Below the pieces are notes generated by a model. It was not told the origin of the DNA. It saw nothing but the letters and a program-made list of their open reading frames with translations, and ran no database searches. Both the position numbers and the translations under genes were made by a program. From positions 46,645,239-46,709,238 of the forward strand of contig OV884012.1 of assembly GCA_930367205.1 (NCBI GenBank): a stretch of DNA of 64,000 nucleotides, given 5' to 3'. Each line of letters begins with the position of its first letter. Positions within the stretch are counted from its first letter, which is position 1. Positions 1-12,629 of the stretch are shown one piece after another. The stretch comes from Acanthosoma haemorrhoidale (Eukaryota; Arthropoda; Insecta; Hemiptera; Acanthosomatidae).

Positions 1-2340
1 TGCTTAATCGCCTTTTTGGTAACAGGAAAGTCTAAGTACTAGATATCATCAAGTGCAATACCTGGAATTACGAGTAAAATTTATTAATTTCATGCAATGA
101 GGCAATACATCAAACGCACCTGTTTCACGAGAACCAACAAGTTATTCGATTCCAGATGCGTCTCACAGTTTTACTCAAGTGGTTTATATAAACCAGGAAA
201 AGAGAAGGCAGACCTGGAATAATCTATTATTCTATTGGAATAATATAATTATGAATAGAAGAATTAATGAGCAGTGAGTATGGCATTTGTTACTCAAATG
301 CAGTTGTTATAATTGATTAAATTTATGCCAATCCTTTTCATTCCGTATTTTGGTTTTAAGGGAGACAAAATTTTGGCTGTTTATTTGGGTACTGATTATA
401 TATGACTCATCCTGGAGATGACTTGCCTCATCTTTACTGAGGAAGAAGGAGCTGAGCTATCCAGAAGATATCCAATCCTTAAGAATATTCGGTCCCGATG
501 TAATTTAAACATAATACCATATTTGTTTTTTATAGTTACAAAGAAATGTTGTAGTAAAAACATTTTTTCGACGTAGACCTAAACAATATTTGAAAATGAT
601 TATCATTACTCCATAAGCCACCGCCTTTAATTGTCGTGGCAGTGCAAACATGTTTTAAAGTTGTTACATGCAAACTTCAAGACAGGCAAATATGGAAAGT
701 GTAAAAAGACATAATAACTTTACCTTAGTTAACGGTAAATTGAGTAAAATTAGGCAAAGTATCTGATCGGCGATCTACTGACGACATTGACGATCACACG
801 TGCAAGATGCAAGAGCACAGTGACAGAGAAGTGGCTAGCCTTGTTATGTAGTCATTGACCTGAGGAAGTGAGTCCGCCGATAAGTGGAGCCAGTTGCCGC
901 AGGTGGCAGCCAGCGAACCGACTACGCTAATAATGTTATTCTACTTTCTGAGCGGTTGCTACTGTTCTCTTTTCACATTTTATATAATATACCTTAAATA
1001 TAGTTTAAACGTTCTTCGATCAACAGACAGTATCTAACATAAAATGTTGAGTTTTATAATGACTGAGAGGCTTCATAGCACAGTGGTTTCGTAGTTAACC
1101 ATGAAATTATGCACGAGGAGACGGTTTTGTTATAGTTTTTTTAGACGAAGCAAAAAACAATTTTAAATTTTCATCATATTTATTTTCGGGCAATGTCAAC
1201 TTGACAAACAATAAGTTGATGTGAGATGGTCTCATAATGTAAGTGAGACGTGTATACATCTTGTAAGTGTGTTTACACACCTTGAAGACCGAAACTGTTT
1301 TGAAATTTTTAAATCTTCCTTCCATTCTCAAACCAGACATAAATCGATATGATTTATTTTTGTATAACAGATGGAAAGTTGAATTGAACTTAAGCAATTT
1401 GTTTTGCTTGTAAAAGAAATTTGTATTTACTTCGAGTTTTGCACAACCGTGTGCTATGGTTTGAGCAGGAAAGGAGTAAAAGACAATCATGTCCGTCAAT
1501 GGTTTTGAACAGAGCTCCTTTAAATTGTTATACAACCTCCACCATATATTCTTGAACTGTGCGCATTACCCTTCGCCATATTTCAAGATATAAGTATGCC
1601 ACTTCAGGCCCTTTTAATCAGATCGATAAATCTCTAAATATGTGACCGCTGCTACGATGTGAGTAGGTGGCAGGAAATGGTTCCATGGATCAGTGGACAC
1701 AGTGGATCCGTAGAGCCGATTGTGGCAGTGAATTAGGCTGCTGTTGGAGGGTCCTTGACGGAGTGGCGCACTTTCACTAAGGAAACGCCTTGAGCAGGTC
1801 TCGAACCCAGACCAGCTGACTGATATCGCCTCCCCCTGGGCGTCAGTAAACAATATCTCCCTTTATGCACTAACATCGCCGAAGGCTTCACTTTGGTCGG
1901 TTTCATTCCATTCCGAGCTGTGCAATAATGCTGTCACGTCGCCATTGCAGGGAAAGTACTCTGCCTCTTAGATAAAAAAAAGAAAATAATTAAACCACTT
2001 TCTCGCTTCTTAAAATACTATCTTTGGAACTGATAAAAAAATCACTGAAGATAAATACTAGTCATAACAATCAGTCATGCATGGTCTACCACACAATGAA
2101 GAATTTCCTTAGTAACGCTGAATATTTACAATTTCTAAGAAGCAACTAACTAGATGATCCAAGTATCAGCTGCATTAGCAAAAATATAAGTAGCAAAAAT
2201 ATTTATTTAAAGAAACGGCTTTAATACGCTATTTTTATGCTTGGTAAGTAATATTTTTTGAATATTATCAGGCTTAAACATCTTTAATACGTCCTAAACC
2301 ATGGAGAAAAAGAGAAATATTAAACCTTATAGTTCACGAA
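1..2340. other. Unassigned AT-rich sequence, no gene supported
   Basis: No coding region, RNA gene or element end can be supported here. A 142-codon open frame on the minus strand (1107-1535) has no recognisable motif and an AT-driven composition (many K, N, F, Y). A patch of higher GC at about 1610-1860 holds a 79-codon minus frame and a B-box-like word near 1800 (GGGTTCGAGACC on the minus strand). It may be a decayed mobile-element piece but I cannot name one. Another GC-richer pocket lies at about 840-930. Confidence 0.5.
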
Positions 2341-2361
2341 ATGTACTCATCTTTTTCCACC

Positions 2362-2420
2362 GAGACCTGTTTCGATTCCCATAGGATCTTGCCTAATGGG
2401 AATCACTATCCTCAGGGCTC
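2362..2420 (-). repeat. Strong hairpin with CTGAGGA and GAAA flanking boxes
   Basis: On the minus strand CTGAGGA (2409-2415) is followed by a four-base spacer, then a hairpin (2374-2404; GATTCCCA pairs with TGGGAATC, then TAGG with CCTA, six-base loop), then GAAA (2370-2373). The outer flanks GAGCC and GGTCTC can also pair with one bulge. The same order (CTGANGA box, hairpin, GAAA) recurs in the foldback arms and satellite of this window. It is probably the end of a non-autonomous element; boundaries are not visible. Confidence 0.55.
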
Positions 2421-2424
2421 AGCC

Positions 2425-5298
2425 TATTAAGGTAAAATTAACAGATAATTGAATAAATAAGTAGCAGATCTTTTAGATAGCTGTTTAACAGTTAACAAAC
2501 ATAAGCCTAGCTACTCAAGAAGTATTTTTCATTGAAAAGTGGTGCCCTGCACAACATGATCATACTCTGACTTGTTTTTAATAACCAGTTAATTGTTTAA
2601 ATGTGCACCCTTAGTTATTGTAATGTTAAGAGATAGTGTCGTTAAGGGGAATTTTTATGTTAAATCTCATCTTTTGAGTTCAGATATGTCGTTGCTTCAC
2701 TATCTATTGTAAATAAATAGGTGTCATGGGGTCCGTATCGCTGGCTAGCCTCCCCCTCCTCTCCTGAGCGTCTGTGTCTCTCACGCCCTCTTTCATTTAG
2801 CAAAATGGTCGGAGAGTGAGGTGGGGAGCTTCGTTGTTCCAGGTCTTTTCACCAGCTTCCCTGGGGAAATCATAAGGACGTGGCGGCTTCTGTACAGATT
2901 TTGAATGTATATATTGTATCTCAACTGTACTTAGTGAGTGAGTGGAGTGACGAATGCGATGTTAATGAGCTCTTAAAATCACAATTATTGTTGCTCGATA
3001 AGCAAATTTTAATTATATAAATGAAGAACTTTCTTCAAAATGAACCTCATAAATCAATAAACGTGATTCATATTTCTTCTTAAGTGTTAAATATATACAT
3101 CTAATCTGCCAATAAACTCAAAATCAGATAAAAACATTTTATCTTATCAGGTAAAATCTGATATAGCTAATTAGCTATCGAACCGAGATGAAATTCTCTG
3201 TAACTTAAATAACTTCTTCTAGTCTCGGAAGTTCTTAACAAGTATCACTGCCATCTCAACCGGTATTTGTCAAGTAAAACAATTTATACTAACAAATTAC
3301 TAGAAGGCAAAATCGACTCGTCGTAAAACTTGCAAATGTTGGAAATCATTTTAACATCGTTTGCAGTGTATTTAAAATATGTAATGCAATACTTAACTTC
3401 CTTAAATGCGGTTATAAATATATTTTACTAGTTTGACACAAGTCATTGGCAATTTTAATTGGATAGTATATTCATTATTACAAACAGGATGAAAATGTAT
3501 ACACTTTTACTTTTTATATATAAATATAAGCGTCTTGCGGTTATTGTGATTGACTTTGTTAGAAGTCGGAGAAGAATACTTTATTGGTAAGTACCAGAAC
3601 ATTTACAATTGAGTGAATTTCCATAAAAATCTCTTGACTAAACCATCATAGTCGACAACTGAAGGGCAACCTGATCGAGGTGCAGTATTGAGATTCCTAG
3701 CATTGAATCGTTTGAACCAAAGCGCTAACTCATTTCGATGGAGCGCCCCTTCACCTACCACACAAACAATTTTTTTGTGTGCTCTTTCTTTTCAAATATT
3801 ACCATAAAATCATTATTTTGCCATGGGACTATCTCATTCCAAGATACAATAATAAACGAAACGTTAAAACGTTTGTGTTACCTAATTTAACAAACGATTA
3901 TTCGATGAAAACAATGGTACAAACAAGTAAACAAAAAAGATACAAACGAGGGTTTGATGTGTTATTGTAAAATCAACGATGTACTTTAGTAACAACCAAG
4001 TATTTATGCAATATTCTCAGGACATATAACACGCAGGTTTTTGCGTCTCATGTATAATTCGTAAACAACATAATCATTTTAAATGATAATATAAGTAATA
4101 ATAAATAAAAAATCTATTCCGTATATCGAAAAAAAAGTGCCATTGAGATAATCTAAATGGGATTGAGAGCAGGCACATAAACACTGATAAATTATTGAAG
4201 GACACGATATCTTTCTATTGATTTCATTTCAAAGGAAACTTACTGTGGCAATTCTTTTTACTAAGCCAAGCTTGTTGTGAATTATCTAACAGAAGCCCTC
4301 GTTCGCTGTTTTAAGGACCTAAACTTAGGTTTTTTGTACGGATGCCTTTGCGAACATTCACAACAAACATCGTAAATTGAAACAAAATACCCAGTCCACA
4401 TTACCGAGCGCGTTCTGTGTTTTGGTTATGACACAATGACAGAAGGCAAGGAACAACGGAGTCTGTTATTTGTTAGTGTTTGAAGGCATAAAATCTCTCG
4501 GTCATTAACATATGCTCTATTTTATTTTTGTTAATGGATTGATGGAGAGCTGAACAAATATAAATGTGTAATATATTTTTTTATTATATTTTATACTGCA
4601 GTATCCCTGCGAGGAGACAATTTATTTGTCTACATGATCCAATCACTAATGATACTATAAGTATGTTGTTGTAATATAAATATTACATGGTTATATTTAT
4701 AGTGTATAATTGCGATATTTCAAAGGTGTAAAAATCAAGTATTAAAGTTATGTGAGCCAACAATGATAATCACGCAGTTATTATAGTTCGGGGCTAATTT
4801 AATCCGTTTTGTTTTGTCAACATTATGCCATGTGTTTCTTCTAAACCACTTTGGAGTTCCTGAAATGCTTTAAACGAAAAAATAGAGATTTTCTATAAAA
4901 TTACCGAATATTACATTTCATAACCATTTAAGAAACACAAGCAGTCCATTTACACCTCTCGATATCGTCCTTTCTTCGTCCTTGATTTCAATTATATAAT
5001 AGTTAAAAAATACGATTTAATTTTTAATTGATTAGTTAATAATCACATAACTTCAGTAGGTAACAATATTGAATAATTGTTTGATATAATCAAAAAAAGT
5101 AAGCGAAGCAGTTCTTGTATCAAAATTTGATATGCAAAGTTCTTCAAATTGATCTTCAGGTGTGTTCAGGAAGTTATGAAGGAAGTATCTATTAAATTAC
5201 AGTATTTTACCGCCAAAAAGGTATAATTAAATAAAGGGACCTATATTATACTTCCAAACAAGGCAACGCATTTAAAGGTCAAAACGTTTTTCAAAATT
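2425..5298. other. Unassigned AT-rich sequence
   Basis: No gene supported. A GC-richer patch at about 2725-2960 includes a stretch (near 2764-2800) resembling the 3' UTR of the Jockey-B copies described below (CCTGAGCGTCTGTG followed by a CTC/CGC-rich word), so an old retrotransposon end is possible. A short frame at about 3675-3790 faintly resembles the helix-turn-helix start of mariner-type transposases, but the match is too weak to annotate as a gene. Confidence 0.4.
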
Positions 5299-5309
5299 AT
5301 TTAAAGAGC
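5299..5309. repeat. Target-site duplication, left copy (11 bp)
   Basis: ATTTAAAGAGC here is repeated exactly at 7479-7489. The two copies bracket the retrotransposon precisely, so this is the duplication made when the element inserted. Confidence 0.9.
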
Positions 5310-7301
5310 TCATTTATTAGGGGCCCAGTTGACTGGGACCACTTCCGTCAGCTTCTTACAGAGTCCGTAAACCTCAAATTATCCCTGAAAACATCCCAAG
5401 ACCTAGACGATGCAGTGCATTCTTTCACTACTCTGGTCCAGAGGTCGGCTTGGGAGGCATCGTCACCCCATCGTCACCCAAGAATCCACAATCATAATCG
5501 TTTACCTCAGCATCTCAAAGATCTAATCAAATCCAAACGCCGCTCTAGAACAGTGTGGCAAAGATCCCGGCATCCTGCTGATCGCCGCTCGTACAATCAG
5601 TACTGCCGATTGGTAAAGCGGCGATTGGCATCCTTCCGTTCTGATTCTTTCAATTCCTACCTCTCCTCTCTGTCTACCAGGGATAACTCCTTGTGGAATG
5701 TAACCAAAAAAATCCTAAAGTATCAACCTGTTTCACATCCACTCCGTCGTGATGATGGGTCCTGGGCGGCCTCGGATGGGGATAGGTCGGAGGAATTTGC
5801 TCTGCATCTTACCCATACTTTCACACCTCACCTTTCTCATCAAAGCCATACTCACAGCAAAACTGTGGAAGATTTCCTCACTTCACCTATTCCTCTCTCT
5901 CTTCCACCAAAAGCCGTTAATCCCTCTGAGGTCAAATACCTTCTGAAAAACTTACCTTACAGAAAATCCCCTGGATATGATCTCCTAACTCCTCAAATTC
6001 TCAAACAACTTCCTCCTAAAGCCATAATCTTCCTAACCTATATATATAATTGCATTATCCGAACGACGCACTTTCCTCTCCTCTGGAAACATTCCATTAT
6101 TGTCCTATTCGCCAAACCCGGTAAACCACCCAATGACACTTCATCTTACCGTCCAATTAGCCTACTCCCTATCCTCTCAAAAATATTTGAGAAACTCCTA
6201 CTAAAACGTCTACTTCCAATTGTTGAATCCAAAAACCTTTTTCCCACACACCAGTTTGGTTTCCGCCAACGACATTCCACTGCTCAACAAGGCCTTCGCG
6301 TTGTTGATCACGTCTCCTCAGCCCTTGAAACCAAAAAGTATTGCACTGCTGCCTTTCTCGATATAGCTCAAGCTTTTGACAGGGTTTGGCACGCAGGTTT
6401 GCTCTACAAGCTCAAAAGACATTTACCACAGACCCTTTTCCTAATCCTACAGTCCTACCTTTCAAACCGCTTCTTCCAAGTCCGCTGTGGCTTAGAATAC
6501 TCTAACTACTATCCCATAAATGCAGGAGTTCCACAGGGCAGTGTCCTAGGCCCCATCCTCTATAACCTATACACCGCTGATGTCCCCTCTACTTCCAACA
6601 CCTTCTTGGCCACATTTGCAGATGACACTGCAGTCTTGTCATCCCACCCAGACCCCGACATAGCATCCCATAACCTTCAAAAACACCTTAACGAGATCGA
6701 GTATTGGTGCAATCAATGGCGGATCAAAGTTAATGAAGCAAAATGCTCCCACATTACCTTCACCCTTTGTCGCAAGACTTGTCCATTAGTTTATTTTAAT
6801 TCTATTCCTCTCCCAGTAACCGAGACAGTACGGTACTTAGGCTTCCATCTCGACAAACGACTGACCTGGAACCCACATACGAGACTAAAAAGACAAGAAC
6901 TAAACAGACGCTTTGGACAACTGTACAGACTACTTCAAAGGACATCCCATCTCTCAATAGAAAATAAACTACTAATCTACAAAGTTATACTTAAACCAAT
7001 CTGGACATACGGAATAGAGCTATGGGGGACAGCAAAAAAGTCAAACATCAAGCGTATCCAATCCTTTCAATCCAAAGTCCTGAGAACAATAGTAAATGCC
7101 CCTTATTATGTCAGCAACAAAACCCTTCATAACGACCTTAATATACCCTACATTCTAGAACTCATCCCTTCCAAGTTTATGAAATTCCACAGTAGCCTTT
7201 CCAACCACCCTAATCCTGTAGCACAGTCTTTGCACTGCACCACTCATCCCTATAATCCTCCTCGGAGACTGAAACGGCAGTGGCCTCGTGACCTGCTATA
7301 A
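5310..7301 (+). CDS. Retrotransposon ORF2 fragment: reverse transcriptase (no endonuclease)
   Basis: RNA-directed DNA polymerase of a Jockey-like element, which copies the element RNA at a nicked chromosomal site. The frame is open for 663 codons from the truncation point at 5310 to TAA at 7299-7301. Counting from the GTG at 5415, the RT motifs are SYRPISLLP (about 244), QFGFR (about 280), motif A FLDIAQAFDRVW with the catalytic Asp at 316, GVPQGSVLGP (371-380) and the FADD box (401-404). These are followed by the thumb and a C-terminal region ending in a basic RLKRQWPRDLL tail. There are no stops or frameshifts. The N-terminal AP-type endonuclease expected in full-length Jockey ORF2 (about 900 residues) is absent because of truncation, so this copy cannot move by itself and has no proper start codon or promoter. 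Identification as Jockey-like RT is firm; expression is not implied. Confidence 0.93.
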   Translation, partial: SFIRGPVDWDHFRQLLTESVNLKLSLKTSQDLDDAVHSFTTLVQRSAWEASSPHRHPRIHNHNRLPQHLKDLIKSKRRSRTVWQRSRHPADRRSYNQYCRLVKRRLASFRSDSFNSYLSSLSTRDNSLWNVTKKILKYQPVSHPLRRDDGSWAASDGDRSEEFALHLTHTFTPHLSHQSHTHSKTVEDFLTSPIPLSLPPKAVNPSEVKYLLKNLPYRKSPGYDLLTPQILKQLPPKAIIFLTYIYNCIIRTTHFPLLWKHSIIVLFAKPGKPPNDTSSYRPISLLPILSKIFEKLLLKRLLPIVESKNLFPTHQFGFRQRHSTAQQGLRVVDHVSSALETKKYCTAAFLDIAQAFDRVWHAGLLYKLKRHLPQTLFLILQSYLSNRFFQVRCGLEYSNYYPINAGVPQGSVLGPILYNLYTADVPSTSNTFLATFADDTAVLSSHPDPDIASHNLQKHLNEIEYWCNQWRIKVNEAKCSHITFTLCRKTCPLVYFNSIPLPVTETVRYLGFHLDKRLTWNPHTRLKRQELNRRFGQLYRLLQRTSHLSIENKLLIYKVILKPIWTYGIELWGTAKKSNIKRIQSFQSKVLRTIVNAPYYVSNKTLHNDLNIPYILELIPSKFMKFHSSLSNHPNPVAQSLHCTTHPYNPPRRLKRQWPRDLL

Positions 7302-7478
7302 TCGCGTGACAGTGGGAGTCCTGGCAATGGCCAGTTTCTCCAATCATGTCCTATTGTATGAATGAGTGAGTGAATGATGACTGTAAATATGGTATGAATG
7401 AGATCATTTATCTGTATTATTATTGCCTTATAAAAGGCAGATTGTAATTATTGCACAATAAAGAAATTAATCATAATC
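5310..7478 (+). mobile_element. Jockey-like non-LTR retrotransposon (family A), 5'-truncated
   Basis: A 2.17 kb insertion bounded by a perfect 11-bp target-site duplication. It begins inside ORF2 with no ORF1 and no endonuclease domain. It runs through the reverse-transcriptase frame, a 3' UTR of about 170 bases ending GCACAATAAAG, and a short AT tail (AAATTAATCATAATC). The 5' truncation plus TSD is the usual product of target-primed reverse transcription. The perfect TSD and open frame imply a recent insertion. Other family members in the window are at 50182-51476 (+), 42887-43010 (-) and 55797-55896 (+); the family B copies share the ORF2 3' end. Confidence 0.93.
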
Positions 7479-7489
7479 ATTTAAAGAGC
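7479..7489. repeat. Target-site duplication, right copy (11 bp)
   Basis: ATTTAAAGAGC, identical to 5299-5309, directly after the AT tail of the retrotransposon. Confidence 0.9.
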
Positions 7490-8815
7490 GTTCCTTGTTG
7501 CTTGTCTAACTCATTGGCCATTAGACGCTGAAATACGGCGCAAGGCAGTTGGGAAGTAGATATAAACTAATTTTTCAAGTTTTTAGGAAAATCATTTAGT
7601 ACAAATATTAATTTTGATTTAAAAATTAGTTCCTTAGAATATTTTATTCATGTAATCTGAAATATTTTGATTTTTTGCACTGGTAACCTTTGAAATTGAT
7701 TCACTGGATAAGGTTGATTTGATTTGTAAAAAATTGTGGATATAATCACGGTTATTGGGTATTATTGCAGCTTTTCGCGCTATTTATTTTCTGGTGCAAT
7801 TATTGTTTTTAATTCATAATATCTCTGCTATATAAAGAAGTTCTAGAAACAAACCAATAAAAAAAATTAAAGGATACATTTTTTTTATAAGCATCAGACT
7901 TCTAATAAAATTTTCAAAGAATTTTCAGCTTCGGAAGCCTGCGGATATGTCATAATTTAATTTTCTAAATACGATAACTATTGTCATTTGACTACTTTTT
8001 ATGGTACATTAAAATCGTGTTTACAACTTCGAATCAACCAATGATTTTTTTTTTTATAAGAATGACATCTATTGAGAATGACCCGATGATGTTAAAAAAA
8101 TAAACCAACCCCATGAAAAAAAATGAAGGATCATTAATAAATTGTATAATTAGTTCTGAAAAATAAAAGATTCTATTGTATTAAGCAGTTTATCAAATCA
8201 ATGATTTCAACTTAAATATTAATAATATATTAATAAACGTCATTAAAACTGTCACCAAATTTTATTTGAAATTTGTTGATGTAATAGTTATACATACAGG
8301 GATGAAAATTTTAGAATAAAATCTTGTGTTATGGAAATTTTCATTATTGCTTAAAAAAAACAATGCTAGTTAACTTTTATTTAATTAAAACGAGTTCATT
8401 TATATACTAAATATTATATTACCTATACATTTATACTGACCACCAGTATTTCACCAACCACATAATAATCAGTGATACAATCCCGTTTAAAGGAATCATT
8501 CAAAAAATAAATTATTTATTTACGGTTATTTAAAGAATAAATGCCACCAAATATTTTAAGACGTAATTTTGATAAATTAAGATTTTTTTTTGTGTGATAA
8601 ATAACTATATTACAAAAATAAAGATAGCAGAAATTTTAATTGAAGAAAATTTAATTCATAATTAAATGACGTAAAATTTATTATTTCTGAGATTATCATC
8701 AGATATAATTTAAACAGTGGAACTTAGTATAATATATAGTAGTATAATAGTATTTATGCTGTGTCAGATTTAGTTTAAAAAATAAAACCTAATAAAAATG
8801 CCTCTCTAGAAATTG
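7490..8815. other. Unassigned very AT-rich sequence
   Basis: Runs of A and T and short chance frames only. I see no gene, element end or structured repeat. Confidence 0.5.
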
Positions 8816-8890
8816 TTTTTATTGATATGACATCATCGTTTAATGTTTCACCTATTCAGGCATCTTCAGGACTGTGAATAATATTATTAA
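8816..8890 (-). repeat. Solo copy of foldback family 2 arm (CTGAAGA-hairpin-GAAA)
   Basis: The minus strand reads CTGAAGA (8863-8869), a short hairpin built on GCCT/AGGT with loop GAAT, then GAAA (8846-8849). The same sequence, diverged, forms both arms of the foldback element at 14.4-15.3 kb. No partner arm is visible nearby, so this is a solo or truncated copy. Confidence 0.5.
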
Positions 8891-11800
8891 GGTAAATAAA
8901 ACAGTAATTGCATAAGAAAATATATTTCTTTTGCGTATTTCATAAGAAAAACAAAGTTTTTAATCACTTATAAGTCTGGGTTTTTCTTATGTTTTTCTTC
9001 CCGTGATTGTCGAATTTCGTACACTGTGAACAGACAGACATACCGCCGGCAAGGTCGCGTGTCCTGAAGACAGCCAGGATTGACTCGTAAGTTACCAGGC
9101 CGATATGCGGAGTCTACAAATCCAGTTTTTTTCGCTCATGAGACCGGTCGTTCTATTGGGCCACTTCTTAGCACTGCCGGCCGCTGAAGGCTCTGCTATT
9201 TCCCCTTCGTTTCAGTGCAAAATCTTTGAAGATGAAAACTTATTAACGTTCAACCTTGAGCAGGTGTAACACTTTTTCGTACCACTTTCAAAAGGTTCAT
9301 GTAATATTCAGGTGAGGGGTTTCTCCCATTCACTTTCATTTTCCCAGTGCACTCTCGGAGTAGTCGACAAACAGCATATTCGATTATAAAGAATTATTTT
9401 TTATTACCTTTTTTTTTTTTTTTATTTTGAGTGGAAATTGAATAGCAAACTCCCTTTTAATTCAACCAATTGTGTCAGTCTATTGTGGAACTAAAGGTTC
9501 AATGAGATTATTTTTCTCAGATCTTAAATCTATCATTATTAAAAATAAAATAATTAATATAGGGATCAGAAGCTATGCATTTTTTTTTATTATATAAGTG
9601 AGAGAGTACATCAATTAAAGAAGGGTTGAAGAACAGAATGAACAATCAAAATTGAGTTTGGGCTAGTTTCTTAAACATGTCATTTTATTTATATAACCCA
9701 TACGCGCTAGTAAAACTTGACTTTTCAACAAATGAAAAAATAACCATCTAGTGTTGCGATTTCTATTTTTGTTTCTCAATATTTTATTTCTTCTAATATC
9801 TATACTTTTAACATTATCTATGATGTGTACTACCTAGCATATTTCTTAACTGACATACTCCACACCGTCACCAAATCAACAATAGAATATTTCTATACGT
9901 TCAGGTTTATATATTTATAATGATAGAACGATAGAAGCTAAATGCTGTAAAATCATTTTCTTACAAGAAAAAATGTTTTGAAATAAAAAAAAAAATTTTA
10001 ATCAAAACCAAATGAAAGGGGAAAGGAGATTGGCCCTTGGTATTGGAATAACTTAAATACAAGTAAAATATATGTTGTTTACGTGTATAATGAAAACTGA
10101 ATAGTCATTACCAAAAGGTTATCAATGTGAAAGAAATTGCCTAATTGATATCTATTCGTCTCAGGATTGGCAATGAAGGGCTGTTATCAAACCATCATAT
10201 TCAAAAACGTTTTGAATATTATTATTTTATTGGTATTGTCTTATTTCTGACAATATATATGTGTATTTTCTGGTCTAAAATAACAAAAAAAAACAAACCT
10301 TAAAGTAAACTGTGCACTATTTAACTCCACTACGATATGAGGGCACTACGATATGTAAGATTGATAATTGCATATTTGCAGTTGGAATTGGCTGAGTTTT
10401 TCTGAACGGTTATCTCGTCGAAAAAAAAGAACCAATTTGGTCTTATGTGAACTCTGGCATTTAGTCGAAGGAAAACAAAAAAGGGCAACATAGAAGTATT
10501 AAATTACATATGACGTTGGATGGAAACATATCTGGGTTAATTGAAGTACTGCTTTCATCTCGCAACGAGTCCCCCCTCTGGCAAAAACAGCTGACAAATA
10601 GATTTCTAGTCGGCGCAGTGAAGAGAAACAAAGCATTGTCACATTTTTTTTTGCTCTTGTTTGTACATTTGTTAAAATGTCTCAAAACAACTAGAGAACA
10701 CCGTGTGTTATTTTTTTTATTTCTGCAACATTTTAAGATTGCGCAATCAAAAACTTTCATCAACGCTTTGTTCAGTGGCGTGTATACAAATAATTCTTAG
10801 TGCAAAGTTGATACCTGTAAGTTCTATAAGTGTCATTTATGAAAATTATTAATTAAAATTACGCCAAAGAATATGGCTAATCATCAATATCAATGTCTAA
10901 TTTTAGAAAAATAAAGGACACCTTGAATGATATGTCAAACATTTTAGCATACCTGTAATCAAATATTTTTGTTATGAAACTTATGAAACTGTTTATGGAA
11001 TTAATAAAATCACTGTTCATACTAGGGATGAGGACCCAGAACCTTCATATCGTGAGAACTTATGCTAACCCCTGCAGTAGTATCATCCGTGTGAGCAAGG
11101 ATTCATACTCTCAAGGATTCATTTTTATACCGTTGATCTTTACACTAGAAACCGCTATGTTTCGCTCATCTCCGTCGGTTGGCTTGGGGGATTTAACCTA
11201 ATTGATCTAAGAATGGAATTTTACATACAGGTGTCATTCGGTAATCCAACGATACTGTGATGAGACAGTACACTGTCTGCAGGACTGTACATGCGAGTCA
11301 ATAGGAAGATATCATCTTACTATATTTCTAACATGAATTTAGCATTAGAGTTTTATTATGAATTTTTAAGTCTTACGATGGGAAAAGCAAAGATTTTCCG
11401 TGTTGATTTACAGCGTTTATACAAACTTTGTAGCTTGGAGTCATCCTGTGTCAAATTGAATAGGTTCCGTATAACTTTAAGTCCTAGCTGATTACTCAAT
11501 AAAAAGTTTTGTATAAAATTCTCCCTGTTTTATAGTGGAGTCATGGTCTCTTCAAATGTTATGACGGTAGAAGTATGCGATGATGAGAACGATTTTGAGC
11601 TGGAAAAAGAAGAAAAAAATCTCATTCCGTAGGAAATGAGTGTGGGAGTGACGAGGGTCGTTTAAACCCAAGGCTGTGCGCAATTCGGGACTCGGTTAAG
11701 ATATGACTCTGCTCTTATATCATATAGTGGACCTTATGCGAGAAAACTTCTTGGTTGAAACCTTAAACGAAAATAATGCTATTATGTTATTAAGATAAAC

Positions 11801-12629
11801 TAAAAATAATAATGGATAGTGATTGCTTATGATTAGTTTAGTGATTTGATAGTTTTGCTACCAAGATTCGACACAACATTGCATGTTATATGTCGTTGCC
11901 TAATGCAGCTGCTTCGCACGTGATCTAGTCTGTTAGTCGTTCTTCTAAAAGTCCAATCTGCAGGATGTGACTTGTCTAATTGGCTAAGACGTCACGCCCA
12001 GCCTATACAAAAAAAGCTAAAATTAAAAAATGAAGAACAATGGATGATCAAGACGAACTGAGGAATAGCTGATTTTAGCTGAAGAAAAATTTCATCATAT
12101 CAGGATGTAACAGAGCTACTTGGGGGACTAGGAGTTACTTACAAAATGAATTAGAAAATGAAGCTAAAAGTCCCACGTTTTGAAAGAAAATACAAGTGTG
12201 AGAACAGCTTACTTACAGCCTAAAAAAGCTTAATATGTACTTAACAACAATTAAGTCCAAGCAGGCATTGACTAAAATTATTTCAGAGGCTTGCAGAGTC
12301 ACGAGCAAACAAAAGTGCGGTAAACCTCATCAGAAACCGATACTGTTGCCATGATGTCTTACACTCTTCCCTTCCTATTAAATCCTATGTTTCATAGTCA
12401 AATTGTAAATACCTATTACATTGCATCTTTTTATTCACCTTCCCTCAGCCATCCCCCTCATGATTCCGTTTTTTATTGAATGGATTTATTATTTGGATAT
12501 ATATTGTAATATATTTACTATGGGTATATTATTATTATGAATTTATGTTTTTCCGGAATGGAGCAGACACTGCTTATCCTACAGAGGTCCAGTTTCTTCG
12601 TCTTATTTCTCTTCTTTACTGCCTGTATT
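8891..12629. other. Unassigned sequence
   Basis: No gene is supported. GC-richer patches at about 9010-9240, 11020-11230 and 11880-12010 are not recognisable. Overlapping opposite-strand frames at about 10461-10800 (about 100 codons each) show no family motif. Several T and A homopolymer runs occur (for example near 9410-9425). Confidence 0.45.

Noticed and set aside
1107..1535. 142-codon minus-strand frame, the longest not tied to an element
   Set aside because: No motif, composition follows AT-rich DNA, no splice or promoter context; such a frame can occur by chance in 64 kb.
10461..10800. Overlapping 100- and 96-codon frames on opposite strands
   Set aside because: Mirror frames of one GC-mixed patch; no family resemblance and a poly-F/L stretch from T-runs.
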